Position numbers and translations under genes: made by a program
The notes under the pieces: model-generated
What the model was told of the DNA's origin: nothing
The model's input: the letters and a program-made list of their open reading frames with translations, nothing else
The model's database searches: none
NCBI RefSeq assembly: GCF_022414595.1
Contig: NZ_JADWYO010000001.1
Span: 248,001 to 312,000, forward strand
Direction: 5' to 3'
DNA length: 64,000 nt
Source: Streptomyces sp. MUM 203J
Lineage (GTDB): Bacteria; Actinomycetota; Actinomycetes; Streptomycetales; Streptomycetaceae
Part shown: in pieces, positions 1 to 7,982 of the stretch
Layout: every line of letters starts with the position of its first letter
Numbering within the stretch: the first letter of the stretch is position 1

Positions 1-39
1 AGCCTGTTCCCGGCGCCCGGGCGGCCTCGCGCCCCGGCC

Positions 40-300
40 TCAGGCCGCCGTTCTCAGGCCGGTCAGTCTCCAGCCCCTCAGCGCGGGGTCCGCGAGGGTC
101 GCGCGTACCGCCCCTCGGGCCGTCGCCTCGTCCGCCGGGGCCGTGAGCGCGATACGCAGGCGGATCCAGTTCGGGCCGATCGCCTCCGTACAGGACCAGT
201 CCGGGGGCAGCAGGGCCAGGAGGCGGACCAGGGTGGTCGCCGAGGCCGGGGCGCGGTCGTCGTCGCGTACCGCCTGCACGTCCAGGTAGCCGGTCGTCAC
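40..300 (-). CDS. Small hypothetical protein coupled to M20 peptidase
   Basis: This encodes 86 residues from a GTG start whose bases overlap the stop of the upstream M20 peptidase gene (GTGA), so the two are probably translated together. The product is soluble, with no signal peptide or membrane segment, and has an acidic/hydrophobic N-terminal half with a Trp-rich centre (PPDWSC, GPNWIRLRI). I do not recognise a family. The tight coupling suggests a job linked to the peptidase. Whether the pair belongs to the RiPP cluster beyond 1.8 kb or only adjoins it cannot be decided from sequence. Confidence 0.6.
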   Translation of the reverse strand: MTTGYLDVQAVRDDDRAPASATTLVRLLALLPPDWSCTEAIGPNWIRLRIALTAPADEATARGAVRATLADPALRGWRLTGLRTAA

Positions 301-1550
301 GGGGACGCCTCCTCCAGGGCGTGCAGCGCGGCCGACGTCAGCGCGGCGATGCCGGCCGGGAGGGCCGTCCGTACGTCGGGGGCGAAGCCGGGAGCGTGGT
401 TCGGCGGCACCGGCGGGCCTCCCGCCCGGGCCTCCCGCCACGCGCGGGCGCCCGTCACGCCCAGCAGCCAGTAGGCGAGCGGAACTCCCCCGGAGCCGTA
501 CCGGGAGAAGTCCTCCGTGGCCGTCGTCGGCGGGGTGTGGAGCACTCGGTGCGGGCCCAGCACCTGCTGGTGGACGTCTGTCAGCCGTGCTGTCGCCCTG
601 CTGTCGGGGGTCAGCGGGTGCGAGCGGGAGGTCTCCGCGAACTCCGGGGGCCGTGGGCAGGCGGAGGCCTCGCTCTCCGCTCTGATGACGCGCTCCGCGG
701 CCCGCCTCGTCCTGGTGAGGGTCTCGTCGGTGAACGCCCTGATGGAGAGTTTCAGCTCCGCCCTGTCGGGAGTGATGTTGGCGGACTCGCCCGCCCTCAG
801 CGCGCCCACGGTCAGGACCGCCTGTTCCGAGGGCGCGGTCTCGCGCGAGACGACCGACTGGAGACGCACCACGGCTGCCGCCGCGGCCAGCACCGGGTCC
901 GCGGTCAGGTGCGGGGTGCCCGCGTGGCCGCCCCGGCCGTGGATCACCACGTCCAGCGTGACGCTGCCGGACATGAGCGGGGTGCCGGGTGTCGCGTGGG
1001 CGACCGTACCCGCCGGGAGCGGGGCCGTGTGCTGGGCGAGCGCCAGGTCGGGCGTGCCGAACCGGTCGTACAGGCCGTCGTCCAGCATGGCCCGCGCACC
1101 CGTCAGGGTCTCCTCGGCGGGCTGGCCGACCAGGAGGACGGTGCCGCGCCAGCGGTCCCGCATGCGGGCCAGTTCGCCTGCCGCCCCCGCGACGGCGGCC
1201 AGGTGCAGGTCGTGGCCGCACGCGTGCATGACGCCCGGGACGGTGCTCGCGTAGGGGAGGCCGGTCCGCTCGGTCACCGGCAGGGCGTCGAGTTCGGCGC
1301 GCAGGAGGACCGTCGGGCCGGGGCCGCCCCGCAGGACGCCCACCACGCCGTGGCCGCCGACCCCGAGCGTGACCGCGCAGCCGTGGCGCGCTAGTTCGGC
1401 GGCGAAGCGGTCGGCGGTGCGGTGCTCGGCGCCGGACGGTTCGGGATGGGCGTGCAGGTCGAGGTAGAGCTCCAGGGCGGGGCGCAGGGCCTCGCGCGGG
1501 ATCGCGGGCAGCGGGGGTGCCGATGGTCCTCCGGCCGTGCCTGGTGTCAC
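297..1550 (-). CDS. M20-family amidohydrolase/peptidase
   Basis: The 417-residue product is a metal-dependent amidohydrolase of the M20 (hippurate hydrolase/AmhX-like) family, which cleaves N-acyl amino acids or small peptides with two bound metal ions. Visible family motifs are HACGHDLHLA (metal ligands and catalytic region), GQPAEE (catalytic Glu), the dimerisation-lid segment HGRGGHAG, and ATEDFSRYG near the C terminus. The GTG start at 1550 is chosen because GAGGAG lies 7 nt upstream; the longer frame has no comparable site. It faces away from the RiPP precursor at 1843 across a shared 290-bp control region. A role in trimming or deacylating the peptide product is possible but is only an inference from position. 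Confidence 0.85.
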   Translation of the reverse strand: MTPGTAGGPSAPPLPAIPREALRPALELYLDLHAHPEPSGAEHRTADRFAAELARHGCAVTLGVGGHGVVGVLRGGPGPTVLLRAELDALPVTERTGLPYASTVPGVMHACGHDLHLAAVAGAAGELARMRDRWRGTVLLVGQPAEETLTGARAMLDDGLYDRFGTPDLALAQHTAPLPAGTVAHATPGTPLMSGSVTLDVVIHGRGGHAGTPHLTADPVLAAAAAVVRLQSVVSRETAPSEQAVLTVGALRAGESANITPDRAELKLSIRAFTDETLTRTRRAAERVIRAESEASACPRPPEFAETSRSHPLTPDSRATARLTDVHQQVLGPHRVLHTPPTTATEDFSRYGSGGVPLAYWLLGVTGARAWREARAGGPPVPPNHAPGFAPDVRTALPAGIAALTSAALHALEEASP

Positions 1551-1842
1551 GGGGATTCTCCTCGCTGAGGTCTGTACGGGCTCGTCAGGGACGTGGAACG
1601 TGGATCTGGCTTCGCTGCGTACGCCTTTGTACGGAGGAGTCTCGGGGACCGGCCGGGCGGCCGGCCTTCGGCCCGCTGTCACCCGGTGTCAGCGGGCTGG
1701 CAGTGGACGGCGGGGCCATCTGACAGCGGGCGCGGCTGGAATGGGGGCAGCCCCGGGAGCGCCGCCGGTACGGCCGGCGGGCGCCCGGACGGCCGTTGAC
1801 CCGTAGCCAGAAGCCAGACAGCCAGCGACCAAGGAGAGCACC
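1551..1842. promoter_or_regulatory. Divergent control region, M20 gene / RiPP precursor
   Basis: This 292-bp gene-free stretch separates the leftward M20 gene from the rightward precursor and must hold both promoters. A TTGAC-like hexamer at about 1796 is the only -35-like element that stands out; no convincing -10 was assigned. The strong ribosome binding site AAGGAG (1831-1836) lies 6-7 nt before the precursor ATG. The SARP of the cluster may act here, but no clear SARP heptamer array was found. Confidence 0.45.
1805..1825 (+). repeat. Three AGCCAG direct repeats before the precursor
   Basis: AGCCAG occurs at 1805-1810, 1812-1817 and 1820-1825, with repeat periods of 7 and 8 nt, ending just before the precursor's ribosome binding site. 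It could be an operator, a leader element or chance. The spacing does not match the roughly 11-bp period typical of SARP sites. Confidence 0.35.
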
Positions 1843-2016
1843 ATGGCCAAGACCGAGCTTGCCACCCTCGCCGACGAGATCCTGGAGCTGGAGTCGGAGA
1901 CCTTCGAGATCTCGGACTACTCGGACGCGGTCGAGGTCGTCCTCGCCGGTTCGTGCTCCTCGTCCTCGACCTCCACCTGCTCCAGCACCACCAGCACGAC
2001 CTCCTGCAGCGCCTGA
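1843..2016 (+). CDS. RiPP precursor peptide (thiopeptide/LAP-like)
   Basis: The 57-residue peptide has the two-part form of a thiazole/oxazole-modified RiPP precursor. Residues 1-36 are an acidic leader (ELATLADEILELESETFEIS, then DYSDAVEVVLAG) like those recognised by RRE domains. Residues 37-57 are an extreme core of 11 Ser, 6 Thr, 3 Cys (positions 38, 46, 55) and a final Ala. Cleavage after the Ala35-Gly36 region is likely. AAGGAG sits 6-7 nt before the ATG. It is on the strand opposite the modification operon and converges on the second YcaO gene. The cluster predicts azoles from some Cys/Ser/Thr and dehydroalanine/dehydrobutyrine from others. The leader form and core composition make the assignment strong; the product structure is unknown. 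Confidence 0.92.
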   Translation: MAKTELATLADEILELESETFEISDYSDAVEVVLAGSCSSSSTSTCSSTTSTTSCSA

Positions 2017-2041
2017 CCCCGGTCCGGCGTCTGCCCGAGCC

Positions 2042-2086
2042 GCAGCCCCTTCCCCGGCGGACCCCCGTCGCCCGGGAAGGGGCTGC
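2042..2086. terminator. Bidirectional hairpin between precursor and YcaO gene
   Basis: GCAGCCCCTTCCC (2042-2054) is perfectly complementary to GGGAAGGGGCTGC (2074-2086), a 13-bp stem with a 19-nt loop. It lies between the convergent stops of the precursor (2016) and the YcaO gene (2118), where a terminator shared by both strands is expected. There is no U-tract, as is common in Streptomyces. Confidence 0.75.
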
Positions 2087-2117
2087 CCCTTGTTGCGGCA
2101 GCCCCTCGGAGCGTGCG

Positions 2118-4082
2118 TCACGGGAACGGGTGCGGGACGGTCTTGATCTCCTCCTCCGGCAGGGTGTCCGGCCTTCTTCCCGCGTCCCGCAGCCCCGTGC
2201 GCAGCCTGGGCATCCGCAGCGCGCGCTGCCGCGTCCAGCCGAAGTCCAGCGGCAGCAGCCCCGGGACCGTGGTGCTGACGGAGTGCAGGCCCATGCGGTG
2301 CTGCTCGGGGGTCGTCTGGTCCACGGCGATCACGTCGAAGCCCGCGCCCGTCAGTCCGTCGCGCACCAGCCGCAGGTCGTCCAGCAGGTCGCCGGTGCGC
2401 GGGCGGAGCTCCTCCCAGTCCGCGTACAGGTCGGTGAGGCCCCGTACGGCGGTCGGCTCCAGGTACTCGCGGGCGTGCTCGGCCATCTCCGGCAGGCCGT
2501 ACAGCTGCGCGTGGTCCTTCAGGTGCAGGACCTTGCTGAAGTCCGCGGCCATCGCCTCCAGTTCGGTGCGGCGCTCGGCCACCTGGTAGGGCAGGTACGG
2601 GATGTAGGTGAGCACCTCGGAGAGGGCCGCCTCGACGGTGCCTTCCGGGTCGAGGCCCGCCGCTGCGGCGAAGGACAGCGTGCCGAGGCCGCCGTCGCGG
2701 CGGACCGCCACGGCGGAGACGACCGGGACGGCCAGGTCCATGCGGGTGTCGAAGGCGTGCACGTCGTAGCCGTGCAGCGCGGCCCGGTGGACCATGTCGT
2801 GGATGGCCGGGGTCCGGCAGCTCGCCAGGTCGATCTCGGTGAGCCGGGTCCGGGTGTACCAGGTGAGCAGGAACGCGTCCCGCTCGATCAGCTCCAGCAG
2901 GCCGAACAGGATCGCCTCCTCCAGGCTGCCTCCGGTGGCGCAGCCGTTGGAGCACTCGAAGACGAAGTTGTCGGCGTCGACTCCGGCGCTGTAGTGGGCG
3001 AGCCTGGCCGGGACGAGGACCGGCTCGTCGTCGCGGAGGGAGTGGCCCCACACCCAGGGGATCGGGCGGTCCGGGTCGAAGGGGCTGACCAGGTGGTCCG
3101 TCGCGTACGTCTCCGGGGCGTAGAAGCCGCAGTCGGCCGGGTCCAGGACCCGGGCGCCTGCGCCGCACAGGGCGTTGTACGACTCCGTCACCGGCGAGGT
3201 GCCGCGGCGGCGGTGGGTGCCCGCGTACCGTTCGAGGCCCTCCAGGTAGGCGAGGGTCCTGCTGGTGGAGTAGCGGTTGGCCTGGCCGCTCCAGGTGACG
3301 TCGTTCAGCCCGGCGTAACCGCGGACGAAGTGGGTGCCGGCGACCGGGGCGGTGGTCGTGGACGCGGGGTTGATCCAGGTGTCGGTGCCGATGGCCCCGC
3401 AGACCGGGTTGGCCAGGGCGGCGGTCGGCAGCGGGTACGCCTCCAGGGGTTTCAGCCGGTAGCCGTCCCGGTCGGGCTTGGGCCTCGGGCGCAGGTCCAT
3501 GCGGGCCGCGTCGGCGGTGTCGGGGCGTTCCCGTACGCAGGACGGGCAGAGCGGCTCGGGCAGCAGCGGGAACGTGGCGGTGGCGAGCGTCCCGAGGTCG
3601 ACGCGGGTCACCTGGGGCAGGGCCCGGTCGGCCGCGGCGAACCCGACCGGGGCGGGCCGCCCGCCCGGCAGCACGGCCTGGTAGGCGGCCCACACCGCGT
3701 CCACCGCGAAGTCGGTGAGGACCGGCCACTCGGTGGCGCCCTGTGACGGGAAGCCCAGTTCGAGGGCCTCCCGTTCCGAGCGGCTCCGCAGCCGCTGCCA
3801 CCGCATGGCCAGGCACTGCCCGCACGGTCCCCTGCCCGGACCGTCCCAGGGGCCGGGGCCGCTCCAGGGGCCGAGGAGCACGGCCCGGGACGTGAGCTGC
3901 ACGTTCGCGGCCGGGCGTTCGGCCGCGTACGGGTCCGCCACACCGAAGCCGAGCGTGTCGGCATGGCCCAGCGGCACCACCAGGGGGGCCGGCAGGGACG
4001 GGAACAGGGCGTGCCGGGCGGAGAGTTCGCGCTGCAGACGGGTCCGGGCCGCTGCCAGGGGCCGTTCGGCGACAGCGGTCAT
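2118..4082 (-). CDS. YcaO-domain cyclodehydratase (second copy)
   Basis: The 654-residue protein is a TOMM-type YcaO enzyme, a family that uses ATP to cyclise Cys, Ser and Thr side chains onto the preceding carbonyl, giving azolines. The N-terminal third has CxxC pairs (CGQC, CPSC) suited to a structural zinc. The C-terminal two thirds carry the YcaO fold with the ATP/Mg segment EEAILFGLLELIERDAF. It ends in PHPFP, like the Pro-rich tail needed for catalysis in TOMM YcaOs. It overlaps the upstream ABC permease by 4 bp (ATGA) and is the last gene of the operon. A homologous 632-residue YcaO lies at 12307. Both keep the same key elements, so division of labour, rather than decay of one copy, is the likelier reading. 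Confidence 0.9.
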   Translation of the reverse strand: MTAVAERPLAAARTRLQRELSARHALFPSLPAPLVVPLGHADTLGFGVADPYAAERPAANVQLTSRAVLLGPWSGPGPWDGPGRGPCGQCLAMRWQRLRSRSEREALELGFPSQGATEWPVLTDFAVDAVWAAYQAVLPGGRPAPVGFAAADRALPQVTRVDLGTLATATFPLLPEPLCPSCVRERPDTADAARMDLRPRPKPDRDGYRLKPLEAYPLPTAALANPVCGAIGTDTWINPASTTTAPVAGTHFVRGYAGLNDVTWSGQANRYSTSRTLAYLEGLERYAGTHRRRGTSPVTESYNALCGAGARVLDPADCGFYAPETYATDHLVSPFDPDRPIPWVWGHSLRDDEPVLVPARLAHYSAGVDADNFVFECSNGCATGGSLEEAILFGLLELIERDAFLLTWYTRTRLTEIDLASCRTPAIHDMVHRAALHGYDVHAFDTRMDLAVPVVSAVAVRRDGGLGTLSFAAAAGLDPEGTVEAALSEVLTYIPYLPYQVAERRTELEAMAADFSKVLHLKDHAQLYGLPEMAEHAREYLEPTAVRGLTDLYADWEELRPRTGDLLDDLRLVRDGLTGAGFDVIAVDQTTPEQHRMGLHSVSTTVPGLLPLDFGWTRQRALRMPRLRTGLRDAGRRPDTLPEEEIKTVPHPFP

Positions 4083-4837
4083 GACTGGTCACTCCAGCGG
4101 AAGGTCTTCAGTGCGATCGCCCCGAAGACGACGGCGCAGGCGGCCAGCACCCCGCACGCCACGGCGACGTCGGTACCGACGCTGTCGCCGCCGGTGATCG
4201 CGGCGGACGTCCCCTCGACCAGGTAGTGCAGCGGCAGTGCCTTCGCGAGGGTCTGCATCCAGTCCGGCATCGCGTCCAGCGGGAAGAACGAACCGGACAG
4301 GAACGCCATCGGGATCATCAGGCAGTTGGCGACCGCCGCGACCGCCTCGGGCGTCTTCGCGTACGTGCCGACGATCACGCCCACCGCCAGGAACGCGGTG
4401 ATGCCGAGGAACAGCACCGGCAGCGCCAGCGGCCACCCGGAGGAGAGCTTGAGCCCGAACCACGGCAGGAGGGCCACGCCGACGAACAGCACGGCCTGCA
4501 AGAGGCCGATGCCCAGCGCGAGCACGTACCGGGAGCCCAGGACGGCGGGGAGCCGGACCGGGGACATGCGGATCAGCCGCAGCAGGTCGTCGCGGCGCCA
4601 CTGCATCAGCACGAAACCGATGCCGAAGACGGCCGCGTTGGCGACGCCCCAGGCCAGCACGCCCGGCGCGATGTAGTTGATGTACGGCAGGCCGCTCTGC
4701 TCGACGTTCTTGCCGTGGAAGATCAGGCCGAAGACGACGAGGAAGAGGAGCGGGAAGGCGAAGGTGAAGAAGAGGGTGGTCTTGTCGCGGACGTAGGCCC
4801 GGTAGCCGGCCTGGCTCAACGCGGCGTATGCGCTCAT
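4079..4837 (-). CDS. ABC-2 type exporter permease
   Basis: This 252-residue membrane protein of the ABC-2 family has about six transmembrane segments, starting with FFTFAFPLLFLVVFG near residue 23 and ending with a helix before the FRWSDQS tail. The family signature PLxxMPxWxQxxAxxxPLxYxVEG is visible as PLDAMPDWMQTLAKALPLHY. It follows the ATPase gene by 63 bp and is 4-bp coupled to the second YcaO gene. Together with that ATPase it most likely exports the mature peptide and provides self-resistance. The substrate is inferred from context only. Confidence 0.88.
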   Translation of the reverse strand: MSAYAALSQAGYRAYVRDKTTLFFTFAFPLLFLVVFGLIFHGKNVEQSGLPYINYIAPGVLAWGVANAAVFGIGFVLMQWRRDDLLRLIRMSPVRLPAVLGSRYVLALGIGLLQAVLFVGVALLPWFGLKLSSGWPLALPVLFLGITAFLAVGVIVGTYAKTPEAVAAVANCLMIPMAFLSGSFFPLDAMPDWMQTLAKALPLHYLVEGTSAAITGGDSVGTDVAVACGVLAACAVVFGAIALKTFRWSDQS

Positions 4838-4900
4838 GTGGTGTTTCTCTTTCGTGTACGCGTTGTACGGGAGGGGTGCGCCGGGAAGGACGCGGGTGCT

Positions 4901-5818
<918 letters not shown>

Positions 5819-5841
5819 GGTGGGACTCTCCTTCTCGGTGC

Positions 5842-6948
5842 TCACGCGGTGGTGAGCAGGTGGTGGACGATCGCGACGACCGCCGCGACCAGGGCGCCGA
5901 GCACCAGCGGCACGCACACCCCGTACGCGGTGTAGGCGCGGCGGGCCCGGCGTGGGTAGGTGCGGGCGTCCGGGTCGCGGCGGACGGCCAGCCGCAGGTA
6001 CGTCCGGCTCGACGCGGCCAGCTCGGTGGCGCCTGCGAGCTGGGCGACGATCTTGTAGCCGTCGAGCGGGGGCAGCGGGATCAGCATGCTGAGCCCCTGC
6101 ACGCTCCCGAGGAACAGCAGCCCCGCCAGGGCACCCCGGGTGGCGTCGTCGACGGGGGCGTACCGCCACACCGCGAAGAACGGCAGCAGGAACAGCAGGT
6201 TCATCACGGCACCCGCCACGGCGGTGGCGATGCGGTGCCGACGGGCGGACAGATAGAGGAAGTTGTCGACCGTGCAGTACATGATGACGACCGGCAGCCT
6301 CCAGCGCAGGCCGATCTCGGAGACGTGACCGCCGTAGTGGCGGGCCACCACGCCGTGCGCCAGCTCGTGCAGGGCGGTGCTGAGCCACATCAGCGTGGCC
6401 GCCGCCATGAGCAGCACCGGGTTCGTGAACAGTTCCCAGGCGGCCGAGACCAGTTCACCCGCGTTCCAGGCCAGTACGGCCTCCATGGCGACCACCAGGA
6501 CCAGCAGGGGGACCATGCACCACGGCGACAGCAGCCACCCGACCGCCCTGTGCAGCCGGGCGGTCGTCGCGTCGGCGTCGGCGACGAGCCGGAGACTGCC
6601 GCGCAGCAGGGTGCGGGGCTCCTGGGGCGCGGGTGCCGGGGCGGCTGCCGGGGAGCCCGCCAGCAGCCCCCGCTTGCCGAGCATGCCCAGCAGCTGCTGC
6701 CAGTTGGCGGCGGCCAGCCTGCGCCCGTACTCCCGGGCGTACTCCCCGCCGATCGCCTCCAGGCTGCGCTCCCCGTCCATCCGGGAGATCAGGAAGTGCT
6801 CCTTCGTGCCCACCTTGAAGGACTGCCCACTTCCGGTGTCCTTGATCAGGTGCACGGTGTCCGGCCCGTGCAGCAGGGCGTCGCTGATCACCACCTCGGG
6901 CCGGAGCCGGGGCCGGTAAGCGGTGAAGGCGTCGGGCGGCGAGGTCAC
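5842..6948 (-). CDS. PqqD/RRE-like domain fused to M50 membrane protease
   Basis: The 368-residue protein joins two parts. Residues about 12-97 resemble a PqqD/RRE winged-helix domain, which binds RiPP leader peptides. The rest is a site-2-like M50 metalloprotease with zinc motif HELAH at 194-198, a second motif PPLDGYK (Asp296), and about five membrane segments. The GTG start overlaps the stop of the elimination gene (GTGA). A protease that can hold the leader is a good candidate for leader removal at the membrane next to the exporter, since no C39 or subtilisin-type leader peptidase is seen in the cluster. Immunity is an alternative. The domain calls rest on motif reading; the job is inferred. 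Confidence 0.8.
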   Translation of the reverse strand: MTSPPDAFTAYRPRLRPEVVISDALLHGPDTVHLIKDTGSGQSFKVGTKEHFLISRMDGERSLEAIGGEYAREYGRRLAAANWQQLLGMLGKRGLLAGSPAAAPAPAPQEPRTLLRGSLRLVADADATTARLHRAVGWLLSPWCMVPLLVLVVAMEAVLAWNAGELVSAAWELFTNPVLLMAAATLMWLSTALHELAHGVVARHYGGHVSEIGLRWRLPVVIMYCTVDNFLYLSARRHRIATAVAGAVMNLLFLLPFFAVWRYAPVDDATRGALAGLLFLGSVQGLSMLIPLPPLDGYKIVAQLAGATELAASSRTYLRLAVRRDPDARTYPRRARRAYTAYGVCVPLVLGALVAAVVAIVHHLLTTA

Positions 6949-7982
6949 CGGGACTCCCGCAGGGCACGGCCCAGGACATGCGCCAGATAGGCCTCGTCAC
7001 GGATGGTCACGTGCAGCCGGTTGTTGGTCATGTGCATGTACGGGGAGAGCAGCCGCGGCAACGCCTCGGCGGGGTCGGTGACCCGCTCGTCGCGCTCACC
7101 GTCCCAGGAGCGGAAGACCAGGTCGCCGTTGACGGCCAGCTCGCGTGCCCGGTCGCGGAGTTCGGCGCAGTGCCCGGCCCACCCGGCCAGGAAGGCCGGC
7201 AGCGGGGGCGCGCCCGCCGTGCCGGACACGGCGGCGCGCACGGCCGCGAACCGGGAGGCCAGCTTCGGGGCTATCGCCGCGTAGTTCGTGTCGTACTCCT
7301 CACTGCCGATGAAGCCCGTGCCGGGGAAGGCCCGGTGCCAGAACTCGTAGTAGCTGTCGAGGTAGTCGGCCAGCTCGCCGTCACCGGGCAGGAAGGTGCC
7401 GGACATCACCATCATCAGCTGGGCGGAGGTGCCGAGGAGCACGGTCCGCAGGTGCAGGTTCTTGGTGCGGAACGCCTCGATGACCAGGTCGCTGGAGTGC
7501 CGGAAGTGCCACTCGGCCAGCTCGATGCCGGCCGGTCCGCCGTACTTGCCGTACTCCGGTTCGTAGGGCTCCGGACTGCGGGAGTTGTTGGGCCGCAGCC
7601 GCATGCGGCCCTCGTCGTCGGTGTAGTGGGCGCGCTCGGCGGCGGGGAACTCGATCTCGAAGAGGGTGTTGTAGAAGTCCTTGAGGAAGCCGGAGTCGAC
7701 CTCGTACAGGGCGGGGCGCTCCGCGAGGAAGGCGTCGACCGCCTGTCCGGTGCGGCGCCGGACCTCGTCCGCGGCGTCCGGGGAGGAGGGCTTGACGCGG
7801 AGGCGGACGTGGGGGCCTTCGAGCCAGTAGTTGATGAAGAAGTAGCCGTCGAGCAGCCCGTCCGCCTCCAGCTCGGCGACGAGGGGGCGGATGCAGTGGA
7901 GCAGCATGGGGCGGGGGTTGGCCGCGTAGAAGACGTGGGTGGCCTGCCAGGCTGCGCCCGTACGGAGTGCGGTGTCGGTCAC
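6945..7982 (-). CDS. Split LanB elimination-domain protein
   Basis: The 345-residue protein belongs to the thiopeptide-type bacteriocin biosynthesis family (Lant_dehydr_C). In split LanB systems it removes glutamate from glutamylated Ser/Thr to give dehydroamino acids. Family marks are HVRLRVKPS near residue 55, YEPEYGKYGG in the middle and HMTNNRLHV near the end. The GTG start overlaps the stop of the glutamylation gene by 4 bp, fitting a two-subunit dehydratase. The [4+2] pyridine synthases of thiopeptides belong to the same superfamily, so that role cannot be fully excluded. The EYGKYGG motif and pairing favour elimination. Confidence 0.88.
   Translation of the reverse strand: MTDTALRTGAAWQATHVFYAANPRPMLLHCIRPLVAELEADGLLDGYFFINYWLEGPHVRLRVKPSSPDAADEVRRRTGQAVDAFLAERPALYEVDSGFLKDFYNTLFEIEFPAAERAHYTDDEGRMRLRPNNSRSPEPYEPEYGKYGGPAGIELAEWHFRHSSDLVIEAFRTKNLHLRTVLLGTSAQLMMVMSGTFLPGDGELADYLDSYYEFWHRAFPGTGFIGSEEYDTNYAAIAPKLASRFAAVRAAVSGTAGAPPLPAFLAGWAGHCAELRDRARELAVNGDLVFRSWDGERDERVTDPAEALPRLLSPYMHMTNNRLHVTIRDEAYLAHVLGRALRESR

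Noticed and set aside
40..1221. Long 393-codon leftward frame over the M20 gene
   Set aside because: Only its last 86 codons look like protein; the rest is a frame shadow of the M20 gene, so the start was set at the GTG overlapping the M20 stop.
1805..1825. AGCCAG repeats as a SARP binding site
   Set aside because: The spacing of 7 and 8 bp does not match the usual roughly one-turn spacing of SARP heptamers, and the repeats lie too close to the ribosome site.
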